From Phymatolithon calcareum (lineage: Eukaryota > Rhodophyta > Florideophyceae > Hapalidiales): a stretch of DNA of 64,000 bases. The DNA lies in NCBI GenBank assembly GCA_977006965.1, contig OZ345354.1, positions 2,604,001 through 2,668,000 of the forward strand, in the 5' to 3' direction. A program made the translations under genes and the position numbers. This document shows positions 32,595-42,626 of this stretch, piece by piece. Each line of letters starts with the position of its first letter. Position 1 is the stretch's first letter. Below the pieces are notes generated by a model that did no database searches, was not told the origin of the DNA, and worked only from the letters and a program-made list of their open reading frames with translations.

Positions 32595-32676
32595 ATCATA
32601 ACGAGTAGTAGTTTTTGCAAGGGTGCCGATTTAGCGAATTTTGCCACCTTTTTCGGTCCATGTAGCGAATTTCCTC
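32595..32676 (-). repeat. Right terminal inverted repeat of the MULE
   Basis: This is the reverse complement of the left TIR; the outer end on the plus strand reads ..GCGAATTTCCTC followed by the duplicated TTTTTAATTT. Confidence 0.85.
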
Positions 32677-32862
32677 TTTTTAATTTACTGTACTGTATCA
32701 AAAGCAGCCCTATTGAACCGAAACCTGCGATCCTGCAGTGCAAAATGTCAGCTGCCGATACCTGATTCGGCAATTGTGAAAAGAAGTCGCGGATCGATGG
32801 GGACCTTAGATCGTAGCTTTGCCAGTTTTGAAATGGAAATTTAGCGAGACTGGAGCTCGTTG

Positions 32863-33209
32863 AAGACGCGTGCTGTCTGAATTTACCTGAAGCGACGTTG
32901 CCGCATCAGCTCGCTGTCCGCGGCCCAATCGAACTGGGCGGCAAGGCACTCGAGCTGGTGCAGGGACTTGCTGGCGAAAAGTCGTTCATGTTTGACGCAG
33001 TGGTGAGCGCGAAGAAGACCGGAGACGTGTAACATCCGATGATGGTAGATGAAGATAGCGACGACAATGTTAGGAAAGCGCCCGAAGGGTCATGGTGGAT
33101 GGGCATTACGCCAGATGATAGTTCTGTGTGAGTGAGTTTGACGTGATCAAGCTCAGCGAAAAAAGAATCAAAAATAGTTCGAGAGACGAAAAGCGGATGG
33201 ATCGAACAT
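32863..33209 (+). pseudogene. Truncated copy of the 3' end of the 443-aa gene at 37.7-39.0 kb
   Basis: This stretch matches 38749-39091 nearly base for base, covering the last ~90 codons and the 3' flank. The copy begins abruptly at AAGACGCGTGC, has GTGTAA (a stop) where the full gene has GTGTAC, and carries a small insertion in the 3' flank. Homology stops at GATCGAACAT in both copies. It therefore lacks most of the coding region and is broken. A transposase-like pseudogene begins 54 bp further on, on the same strand. Confidence 0.88.
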
Positions 33210-33263
33210 CGAAGCTTACTCGTTACTCCGGACCACCTTTTCACCGGCCGCTTTCGAAACTGC

Positions 33264-34888
33264 TTGAACTTTGCATTTAAGGTCTTTCCATCTGTTCAGC
33301 ACAAAAAGGCATGTGAGTTTTTCATGATTGGCTTGATTTACGATTGTCGCCTACCCTCACAAAACAGATTGTACGACCACGACAAACGGAAACTTTTCTC
33401 CATTTCGATGACGGAGCTGTACGCCCTATCAGTTGTAGCAGAGCTGGGATTGACAATGGGTTATGCAAACGCAGATGCCAGTACTCACACGACGTGTCGA
33501 ATGCCTGAGATATGTCATTCGGCAATCAGTATAGTCGGATCATGTGCACGCCTTATTGCGGACTTGTGGTTCCTTCCTGATGCTGCACAGGACGGGATGG
33601 AAGCAGTGCAGAACTATTTTGCAGATCACGGTCGTCGGACAATAACAAGACTACAGCTTCAGGTAAGCGACCATCTTCATTTTGTTGAAGCACTGTGTCG
33701 AATACCAGATTCAGACGTCATTGCCTTGGACGACCCGCAGTGTGGAAAGCGGAGACGAGAGGAGCTCTTAAAACCCAAAATCTACAGCTCCTAGCCATCC
33801 AGACAATCTATAAACCAAATTTACACCGGCTTCGGGAGCTCTCTGTGTCCACGCTTCCTATGCTGGGCCATGTATCACTTGCCGGTGAGCTTGTACTGGA
33901 AAAAAACACACCAATGCCTCAAAAGAGGTATAAAACAATCTAACAACAAGGAACCGCATCTTCAATCTATGAACAACGTCATCATTAATAACTGGCAAAG
34001 CCGGCTCACTCTGTTGGCTGATAAAGCAATTGATGAGGATCCGAGTGCTATTTTCGGTTGCTTTCGAATGCTGGCTGGGCGTGAGGCTGTGGCAGATATG
34101 TGTGGCGTCATAGGTCCACGCGATAGTGTCCAGGTCATTGTAGCTCTTGGACCAAAGCCTTGCGTTCCGGCCCAACTCGCTGCTCAGGACATGTCTGTCA
34201 TTTCGAAGCATGCCATGGACGCACTTCACTAGGTGGAGGCGCTGAAGTGGGACATGAGAGAAATCAGTTTTCTCAAAGCGCTTAGCGCTGCGTTTTCGAT
34301 GCATATCGTAACGCTTTTCCCGAGCGCCCACAAAGCTGTGATGTCAGAATTGGTGATTCAATTCTATCTAATTGGGGAAACGGGAAAGGAAGAAGATTAT
34401 TTCGAAAGGGAGATGTTGTGCAGTCTTTATGTATTCGGGCAACAGACCTGTCATTCCATTTTCCTCTCGTTCAGCTCGCAGGCGCGTTTTCTCATGCCTC
34501 AACTACTAATGAAGGTACGGGCGCTCGGTTCTGGTGTATTTCTTCTTTGATCAGTATTGAAAGAAGCCCGGGAGTGAATGAGTTCTTTGCCGCGGTCCTT
34601 CCCTGCCTTGAGCAATCTCGAAATCCATCTCTTGCAATTGCAGACAGTGCAGCGCAAAAATATACTGTTGTCTCACGTATGCCCTCCGGGCAAGATATTC
34701 CCTTCTCATTCTTACTTATTTCGTCGTCCATGTGTCCTGTTGCTACCGTACAGTACTGTACACCTGCAATTTGCCGGATACTTCTTCGAAGAGGACTGCT
34801 TGACCATAGCGAAGGTTTTTGTCCTCTAAAAGGTGAGAGTTTTTGCATAAAGGCATGGAGACAGGGGTATCCTCCTCGTCGAGGTTGA
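33264..34888 (+). pseudogene. Decayed copy of the transposase-like gene at the right end of the window
   Basis: Pieces in different frames align in order with the 62013-64000 product. SQNRLYDHDKRKLFSISMTE matches TQNRLIDHEKKTLSSMSMSE. KPNLHRLRELSVSTLPMLG matches KPNVHRLRELMFTTLPMVG. NNWQSRLTLLADKAI matches GDWQGRLTMLAQEAI. The last residues, YPPRRG plus stop, are identical. The frame shifts near 33770 and 33900, a stop lies at 34230-34232, and the N-terminal part is missing. The proteins are only moderately similar, so this is an old family member and not a recent duplicate. Confidence 0.82.
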
Positions 34889-35103
34889 CTTACGTCCAAT
34901 GCATTTACGTTATATTTCGTGCTGCTCCATTGTCTATTACCCTTTTCAAAGAACACCCTTCGTCGGAGCAGCAAGCGCAGAAACGGTACAGAGGTATGGA
35001 AATCTTCACAGATCTGCCCACCTCAATCCTGTCATTAACTACTTTTTGAGATCATATACTGCGTGCAGACCACCGATGATGGCAGACCGCCTCTGTAAGA
35101 AAA

Positions 35104-35871
35104 TTACCGCCGGTAACCCTCATGGATCGATACTCTTTGCCATGTCTCGGCGGCACATCCCGTGGATGCCATTCGGGCGTCGGTCGGCATCGCCAAAGAC
35201 TGTCTTGGAGCCGCAACCAGTGGCAGTCGAGAAGCAGCGCCGCGCGAAGGATTCTTGACCCGAGCCAAGTTCCTCGACACAGTCTCGAGCCGCGACCAGC
35301 GGCAGTCTAGAAGCGTCCACGCGCTAAGGCGCTCCCGCTCCAACTGAAGTCGCCCGATATCGCCTGTGCGCCACAACAGGTGGCTGCCTGGAAGAACCTT
35401 TAGGCGAGCGACAACCGGACCAACGATGTTTTCGGGATGCTTCCCATGCGAGCCTCTCACCGGGTTTCGCGACACGGCGCTATGCTGCGACAGGCCGAGA
35501 TTCTGTTCGTCAGATTCACGGGCGCGCAAACCCGTCGGCGGTTGAAAACGCGGCGCAGGGTCGAAATCTTGCGCGGCAGTCTCACCGGCGGGCGCAGTCG
35601 CCAGAAACTGCTTCAGAGTCCGAACCTTGCCAACTGAAGTCCCTTTATCATGCCGGACGTCGAAGAAACCTTCCAGATGTTGCTGATTGTGAAAGGCTTG
35701 TTGCGCAAACCGATTCCGCATGGCGTGCATATCTCCCACGGTGGGATTTTGGAAGGGCTGTGCTTCAAACCTTTGGTCTACGGTCATGTATAGCACCTGC
35801 CCTTGAAAGCCCTGAAACACGGGCGCACCAGCTACGGGAAGAGATGAATGCTGAACTGGACGTCCTGGCAT
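35104..35871 (-). other. Unassigned open stretch, GC-richer than surroundings
   Basis: A 255-codon frame is open on the minus strand, and shorter frames are open on the plus strand. None has a motif I recognise. The higher GC of about 35.1-35.95 kb against AT-rich flanks could mean a captured gene fragment. A 28-bp imperfect direct repeat (GAGCCGCAACCAGTGGCAGT at 35210 and GAGCCGCGACCAGCGGCAGT at 35286) lies inside. Coding is not established. Confidence 0.3.
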
Positions 35872-35971
35872 TGGGTGGGCTATGTGCTGGTGTCCGCATT
35901 GTACATGAGCTAACGGAAAGCCTGTTGAGGGATCTCAACGGGGGCTGGTGCATGCGACATGTTACTTGGTG

Positions 35972-37685
35972 AGTTCTCGAGCGACGTGGTCGTGGTTTCT
36001 CCGCCGATCTTTCCTTAATAAGAGCCATTGCTCTCTCGCCAAAAGGCTTTAGTCCTGTTATTCTCACCTGCTTGGGGTTTTCCTGCTTTGACATTTCACA
36101 CGGAGGCACGCATTTCGGAACGTGCCTCAGCCGAGACGTGAACCACGCGTTTGGAAGCGAACAGCGTAGGGAGCTCTTTGATACACCGGCTCTCCGTTTC
36201 CTAGAAGAACTCGTGCGATATCTGACTTCTCTGTGGAAGGTTGACAGGAGCGCTTTTAAAGTTGGCGGCCCGGGTTTTCAGTTGACCACCCATCCCCTGT
36301 TCATAGTCTTTTGTAGTAGTAGCCAAGCATATCGCTCGGCTACAACTATGGCAATCCGGTTCTCCTTCAAGCAGTGCTTTTCTGGGAGGAGGCTCCTAAG
36401 AGTACAGACGGTGTCCTGCAGCTCTAGTAAGGAGAAGCGCGACACATCTCGCCGTCGCTGGGGAGCTAGACCGTTGGACGCCGTGAAAGCTAAGTCGCCA
36501 AAATTACGGTTTTAACTTTCCAATAAACCCACAGATCTTATTCAAGTCTGTCAAAGGCAGGCATTCTCCAAGCATCCATCGCTATTACGAGCACAGTCGG
36601 GCACAGTTTCCGGTTCAGTGCATACGTCCACGGCCTTAATAAGGCTTACTGGGGGAAACACAATACCGCTGCCGTTATGCATTTCGGTCGAGACGATGCG
36701 TGTTCTGGCGAGAGCAAACGGAAGTTGATACGATTCGTGCCGGATTGACCTTATAGACAGAACGAGAAGGACAACACATTATGTGAGCCTAAGAGGTCAT
36801 AGAAAATTTATATACAATAGATATTTTTATACAATCCAAAGTTTGCGATGGCCACCTTACAAAGTTTAAACGTTTGAATTACATGATTGAGGGTGCAGTG
36901 CAGCAAATGCATTCTGAACAATTGGAGGGTCCCTATTAACGGCGAACCAATATTTTGCTACACGGATGGCGGCACTAGGAGAGATTTTGGTTTTTGCAAC
37001 GGGGAAATTCAGTCTCGTACAAATGACTTAATTTTTTAGGTGAACCAAAAGTCAAAGGTACTGCAAAATGTCATGTAGTCACCCATTTTTGTTCACTTTT
37101 AGATGAATATTACTTTGTTATTGGCCCAATATTCATGCTGAACTCTCTCTGACAAGCAGGCCATAGCTGTGTGGCAGTCCGCAAAGGAAAGCGAAGACAT
37201 TTTCGTCGAAGCGCGTAGCTGAGTTTATCGGCAAAAGTTGAGGGACGAATTGATGGCGAGAAAGCACCTGTCCCTGCGACGAATTTATTGTAGGATCCAA
37301 TGGCGCACGAACAGGCTCAGGGGACAGAACCGTCGATGCGACATTAATATCCTTCGTAAAAGTCGAAGTTGAACATGCTTGAACCGTTGATGAATCGACG
37401 AAGAAGAGAGAAAAGGATCTTACAGCTTATGGCACAGAGGATGTTTGCAACATGGAAGAGAAACCTTTACACACGTCTGTGAGTTTAAAATTTGCTGGTG
37501 GTACGGAAACTGATGATGTACAAAAGTAACAAGGATAGAACAATTCTATCAATAACTGTATCACCTGTGACAGAAAAATTGAATACTCGTGATAGGATCC
37601 CTGGTATCAAAACCTATGATACGAAAAAACGTATCGTATTGATACTGTTTTTCCTATCACGGAAAAATCCTGCTGCTGCAGTGCC
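35972..37685. other. Intergenic region without recognisable gene
   Basis: The stretch is AT-rich with only short frames. The 147-codon plus-strand frame at 36072-36515 has no recognised motif. A loose inverted pair involving TATCAAAACCTATGATACG lies near 37610. Nothing else is seen. Confidence 0.5.
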
Positions 37686-39017
37686 ATGGGCAGCACTGCA
37701 GGTTGGGTGAGTAGTAGGCGGTGCCCGCGAGCCAATGAAAACGCGTATGCTGACCTGTCAAGTGCACACAGACACGCAAACGTCGATGGACCACCGCACC
37801 GCGGCATCCTCGACCAGCAACATAGCCTTCAGAGTACCACTTCCTCCGTCGAAGAGATGGCCAATTTAGAAGACGAACTGGATGACTGGAGCTCATTAAC
37901 GACTGTTGGAGACGTCAACGTTACCGACATCTGGTTCAGGGGCGATGACGACGCATTCTACAAGCAAGGCGACAACGACGAGTGGGAAAGTCTCAACTTC
38001 CTGGACGACCTGCCGATATTCGGCCTGATAAAAGACGGAAATTATTCGTCGGCTCAATTCCGCGGCGAGTGCTACGATATCCTGAAGCGAGTTACAGCAC
38101 TGTTGCTCACGAAGCGCTTCACTCTGTACGGTGTCGCTCCATGTCTGAATCAGACCGGGCTCGTCGAGCAAGGTGGGCCGCGCATCGAGTGTAGCTACGG
38201 TGTGCCGATGATGTTCGACGCGCCTCGCCCCGCGCGCGGTGTGCTTCAAAGCCCCGACCCAGATTTCGCGCACATGACGCGACTCAATGCGTCAGCGAAC
38301 TCGGGCAATGTCGAGCTGCAGTCCGATGTCATCTATCTCGTCCATGGGCTGGACCCGTCAGAAGAACGCCACTATACTCTGCCCACGTGCGTCGAGGTCG
38401 ACGCGCTAGTGGATTTACGGGGGCGGACCGTGCCTGAGAACAAATCGTTGCGTCTGCGCCGCGGTAAGCTCTACGGCTTCTTCCCGCTGCGGGACCGCGT
38501 GCCGACGAGCACGCTGGACGCGCACTCGCGGGACGGCTTCTTCACGCTGCCATCGAAAGCGCGCAACACGATACCCTATTGTCAGCTTCCCGTACAAATT
38601 GAGGCATGCATGAAATTGCGCCGCACGGTGCGAGGAAGGAGCGGCTCGGTGAGCGTGCAGCAGCTGGCCAGGTTAGCGGATGTGGACAAGATGACCGTGC
38701 TGAGGTTGTTGTTGACCGACGTGCGATTGCGAAGGCATGTTTTCGCGCAAGACGCGTGCTGTCTGAATTTACCCGAAGCGACGTTGCCGCATCAACTCGC
38801 TGTCCGCGGCCCAATCGAACTGGGCGGCAAGGCACTCGAGCTGGTGCAGGGACTTGCTGGCGAAAAGTCGTTCGTGTTTGACGAAGTGGTGAGCGCGAAG
38901 AAGACCGGAGACGTGTACCATCCGATGATGGTAGATGAAGATAGCGACGACAATGTTAGGAAAGCGCCCGAAGGGTCATGGTGGATGGGCATTACGCCAG
39001 ATGATAGTTCTGTGTGA
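37686..39017 (+). CDS. Unrecognised 443-aa protein, with a truncated copy nearby
   Basis: I do not recognise the family. The likely start is ATG 37857 (MANLEDELDDWSS), giving 386 aa, because the first 57 residues are unlike the acidic, ordered-looking body. The body has an acidic N-terminus with several Trp/Asp pairs and LDDLPIFGLIKDGNYSSAQFRGECYDILK. A basic segment (RLRRGKLYGFFPLRDRV) follows. SVQQLARLADVDKMTVLRLL could form a helix-turn-helix or winged-helix element. An acidic tail is last (VDEDSDDN). No signal peptide or membrane helix is seen. GC is high and codon use coherent, so coding is likely. The 3' third is duplicated at 32863-33209 beside a transposase-like pseudogene, so the gene may belong to, or have been carried by, a mobile element (inference). 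Confidence 0.65.
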   Translation: MGSTAGWVSSRRCPRANENAYADLSSAHRHANVDGPPHRGILDQQHSLQSTTSSVEEMANLEDELDDWSSLTTVGDVNVTDIWFRGDDDAFYKQGDNDEWESLNFLDDLPIFGLIKDGNYSSAQFRGECYDILKRVTALLLTKRFTLYGVAPCLNQTGLVEQGGPRIECSYGVPMMFDAPRPARGVLQSPDPDFAHMTRLNASANSGNVELQSDVIYLVHGLDPSEERHYTLPTCVEVDALVDLRGRTVPENKSLRLRRGKLYGFFPLRDRVPTSTLDAHSRDGFFTLPSKARNTIPYCQLPVQIEACMKLRRTVRGRSGSVSVQQLARLADVDKMTVLRLLLTDVRLRRHVFAQDACCLNLPEATLPHQLAVRGPIELGGKALELVQGLAGEKSFVFDEVVSAKKTGDVYHPMMVDEDSDDNVRKAPEGSWWMGITPDDSSV

Positions 39018-39727
39018 GTGAGTTTCACGTGAGCTCAGCGAAAAAAGAATCAAAAATAGTTCGAGAGACGAAAAGCCGATGGATCGAACATGATGTGCCG
39101 ATACTTACAGTGCAACGAATGTATAAAAAATAAACAAAAAATAAAAGTCTTCAATTTTGAGGATTGCAATTGGTTTGCAGTTTGCAGTCTTGCAGGGGAC
39201 CTTAAAATTTAGATATGATTAGGGCGATTTTAAGTCGGGAAAGGCACTCCGATTTCAGTTCTGCAGGGATTTGTCAACTCGACCCTAATTTGAGAGAAGC
39301 GAAGTCAAAATTTTATGAAAACTTTCTCATTCTGCTATGATATGATATGGACACAAATTTCTTCTGCCCACGTCCCACGATGTATGATATGAATGCGGAT
39401 TCCAAAATGTTTTACAGAAATACTTTAAAGGAGAGATTTCAAAATATTTTCAAAAAAAGCCCTTCCAATAGCGAGATGGGTTGAACATGCCACCTCTCAC
39501 ACGTGGCACAGTTGGAGGGGAAATTCAATCTAGATTGAGGACCTAAAACAATCTGTTTGAGGGACCCCCAAACAAGAGCCCGAATTGGCTTGCTTTGTTG
39601 GGCACTACTTTTTTGCACAGTCATCAACAAGCTGAGCAACGCATGTCGTACGCCCCGAATTAAGCGGACCTTGTCACCGCCCAGGTCCCTCCCTTCTACT
39701 CACCAGTCTCGCCGCACTGGTTCCGCT
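39018..39727. other. Intergenic spacer
   Basis: The first ~74 bp (to 39091) share the duplication with 33136-33209; the rest is AT-rich with no gene seen. The last ~100 bp should hold the promoter and 5' UTR of the RRM gene. Confidence 0.5.
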
Positions 39728-40716
39728 ATGTCGCTGTTCGTGGGAAACATTTCGCACAGCGCTGCACCGCGCGACGTCGAGGACCTTTTCAAGAAGTTTG
39801 GCGAGTGTAGGGTTGACGTCAAGCGTGGTTTTGCATTTATCGACTTTGAAGATGACCGCGACGCCGAGGACGCGCTCAGAGAACTCCAAGGCTCGGTACG
39901 TCTGTCCGCCCGCACCCGCCGCCGCGCTGTCTCCGCCGCGCTCCTGCTCTAACTAACCGCATCTCCGCCGGCGTCTTGCAGGATTTGCATGGCATGCGCA
40001 TCAACGTCGAATGGTCCAAGCGCCATCTAGCCCGTAAAGGCGGATTTCACGACCGCGGTTATGATCGCGGTTATGACCGCGGCGGCAGGTATGGCGGTCG
40101 CGGTGGATACGACCGCGACCGCGGCTATGAGCGCCGCGATGACCGCGGCTACGACCGCCGCGACCGTCGTCGTGATGACCGCGACCATGACCGCAATTAT
40201 GACAGGAACTATGACCGTAACGGCGACCGTGGCCACGGACGGGACAGAGATGACAGGCTGGGACGTGACAGAGATGATAGGCTTGGACGGGACAGAGATG
40301 ATAACAGGCCCGGTGCTGGCTGGAAGCGCAGGATCGATGATGGTCCGGCCGCGGACCGTGTTCCGGAGCAGGGTGACGCCGCTCGTCGTCGCGTCGAAGA
40401 TGGATACGAGAAGGAGAACAAGGGGCGTGATGAGGACGCTAATGGGAATGGAACTTCGTTGAGGGATGACGATCGGGAGAATAAGAGGGATCCGGATCAC
40501 AGAGCGGATGATCGACGCTTGGAAAGAGAGGACGATCGTCGTGGGGACAGAGAGGAGAGAGATGACAGGCGCGATCATAGACGGGAGGATCGGTACGACG
40601 ACAAGCGTGACGACGACATTGCAAGAGAGCGCAATTCTGACTCCGTTAATAAGGACGGGCCGTTGAGAGATGACTTGAATGGAGATACTCCGCCTGTTGG
40701 TGCAATTGACGCATAA
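39728..40716 (+). CDS. RRM protein with Arg/Asp/Gly-rich tail, splicing-factor-like (one intron)
   Basis: This 300-aa protein comes from exons 39728-39895 and 39982-40716. The intron (39896-39981, 86 bp, GTACGT..CTTGCAG, CTAACTAAC branch-like site, phase 0) falls within the RRM. RNP2 is LFVGNI and RNP1 is RGFAFIDF; the domain ends with LHGMRINVEWSKR after the splice. The tail is low complexity. DRGYDRG and RGG-type repeats come first, then long runs of alternating Arg/Asp (RDDRDHDRNYDRN). A single N-terminal RRM plus an Arg-rich charged tail resembles SR/RSZ splicing factors, with Asp largely replacing Ser. Nuclear pre-mRNA splicing is likely, but the exact orthologue is not clear. Confidence 0.85.
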
Positions 40717-42281
40717 GGTGAAAGGTTGTCGTACGGCTTCGACGCGCGAGAGCCTTTTCCGTCACAATGTATCCTTTCTTAAGGTTCTGGTTTTTATTGG
40801 GTGTTCGCGGGCAGCTGTTTCCGCGTTCTGGAGCGTTGCTCTATTGCATGTTGCTTTTCTTTCTCCGTTTCATGAGCGTCGTACCAGTCAAGGAGCAAGA
40901 ATTTATTGAGCGTTTCCCCTTGTCAAAGTGCACGTCCTTGTGTTTGTGTAAGTTGTCTATTGAATTGAACTTGTATTAGTGTGCTCGATGCCTCTCGCCG
41001 GAGGTGCGCCGTAAGTACTCCTTTGTTTCCATGACCCGGAAACTGAAACTCTTGCCGTCTAAAATCGAGTATCATTCTTATTCGAGTCTGCCCGCCGAAA
41101 ACGACACACCGATGAGAGAAAACAAATCATCCGACCCGTCTTTTGCCCATTCCCGTTTCGCCTTGTCAAACCAAAACGGCATTCACAGCGCCCCCGCAAA
41201 GCACTTTTGTGTCACCTTTCTTCGTCGCTTCCGCCAATAGCATCCTTCTGTTTTCCGCCGCCGCCCACCGTACCAGAAATCCAGCGGAGTGAGCGAAGCG
41301 CCGTACAATAAGTTGTAAGTATGTGCTGGTATTACACCACAGCGGAGCAAACGCGGCGAACCATTGGGATGCACCCGATGAAGGCGCTAAAACTTGTGCT
41401 TGCGGAAGAGACGCACAAAGCGATGCTCAAGTAAGAGATAACGTTGTCGAGAACAAATGAGCTTGTACGGAGCACGGATCATCAACTAATGGTTGCGTAG
41501 AACAGTCCGTCCGAAACCGGAACGCGAGGGTGGGTAACAGATTGTTTTGAATATCAAACGGTTTGTTTTCAGTACTTCTAAAAGAAATTAGACGCAATTT
41601 TCACCTACGTTGAAGTTCCTCTTTTTCACTGGAGCAAAGTGGATGGTGTAGTCGATGCAGCTGCGTAGTTTCAGAAGATGCAGCATTGGCGGTTCCATTC
41701 GCATCGCGGTCAATGAAGCTGACGGAGCAGTGGCTATCGCCCGTCTCGACGGTCGTTCCCCCACCTGCGCGGCTTCTGGCGTAGAAAGCATTCGAACCAA
41801 TCTACTGCATTTCTTCTAGACAACCGCAACATCGTTTTGGCGGTTGTATTGGTCCAGGAGAACAAATGGTGCAATAAGATGTAGTCTTGCCTCATGACAA
41901 CTTGCAAGCCACAATCGCCACTTCTTCATATTCTTGGAAAGGATCAATAGGATACGGGTCTTCATTCAGTGGACCCAAACATATGCGGGCACTGCTAGCT
42001 CCTCAAGCGACTGCATCATTCTTCTAGAATGCTGTAGAAGAAGAAGAGGAAATTTTTATTATAGTGTTACCAATGCATCTGCTGACGCTTGGGGCAACAC
42101 TTCTGGCGAGACACTAGGACTCAATCGGAACCCAAAAGCTCCATTTCGCTAAAAGTGACATAGTCAGCAAAACTCCAAAACCTACCTCAGGTCTCACAGA
42201 AGAGATCTCGAGGGGGAAAATCATATCGCTTCTATTGCCACGCAGATTATATCGTCTCTTGACGAGCGACGGTACGCACAT
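40717..42281. other. Intergenic region without recognisable gene
   Basis: Only short frames are present. The start presumably holds the 3' UTR of the RRM gene. The word CTTCTAGAATGCTGTAG at 42021-42037 recurs at 42581-42597, bracketing the GC-rich repeat block. Confidence 0.5.
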
Positions 42282-42580
42282 GGGAGTTTGCGACGTCCCG
42301 AGTCGTTTCTACGCCGATGGCGCCATGGGCGAGATTAGCGACTTCCCGGGTCTGTCGTGCCGCGCGGCGATCCACGCGAGGGGGTTACTGACGTCCCCAG
42401 TCTTGTCTGCGCCGGAGCGCCTTGGGCGAGTTTAGCGACATCCTGGGTCGTCCTTGCCGTGCATCTCTTTGGGACTTACTCTCGCTCGGCCTGCCCGCCG
42501 ATCCGCGCGGGGGAGTTTACGACGTCCCGAGTCGTTTCTGCGCCGATGGCGCCATGGGCGAGTTTAGCGACTTCCCGGGT
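42282..42580. repeat. GC-rich degenerate tandem repeats (three units)
   Basis: Three diverged units begin at 42282, 42380 and 42510. Each starts with GGGGAGTTTRCGACGTCCC-like sequence and ends with a GGCGAGTTTAGCGACTTCCC-like segment. The first and third share GCCGATGGCGCCATGGGCGA; the middle one is more diverged. GC content is far above the flanks. Frames are open, with repeated protein-level units (DVPSRF.ADGAMGE.SDFPG), but different copies use different frames, so coding is unproven. Confidence 0.75.
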
Positions 42581-42626
42581 CTTCTAGAATGCTGTAGCAA
42601 AATGCTATTTCCACTAGGAAATGTTT

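Larger units (their letters stand above)
30988..32676. mobile_element. Deleted Mutator-like element (MULE) with long TIRs and 10-bp target duplication
   Basis: Inverted repeats of about 83 bp (30988-31070) and 82 bp (32595-32676) begin GAGGAAATTCGCTGCATGG / GAGGAAATTCGCTACATGG, with few mismatches. Both ends are flanked by the same 10 bp, TTTTTAATTT (30978-30987 and 32677-32686). Long TIRs starting with G and a 9-11-bp duplication are typical of Mutator elements. A SWIM-containing transposase remnant between them agrees. At 1689 bp the element lacks the DDE catalytic region, so it is non-autonomous. A second small element is nested inside at 32038-32364. Confidence 0.85.
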
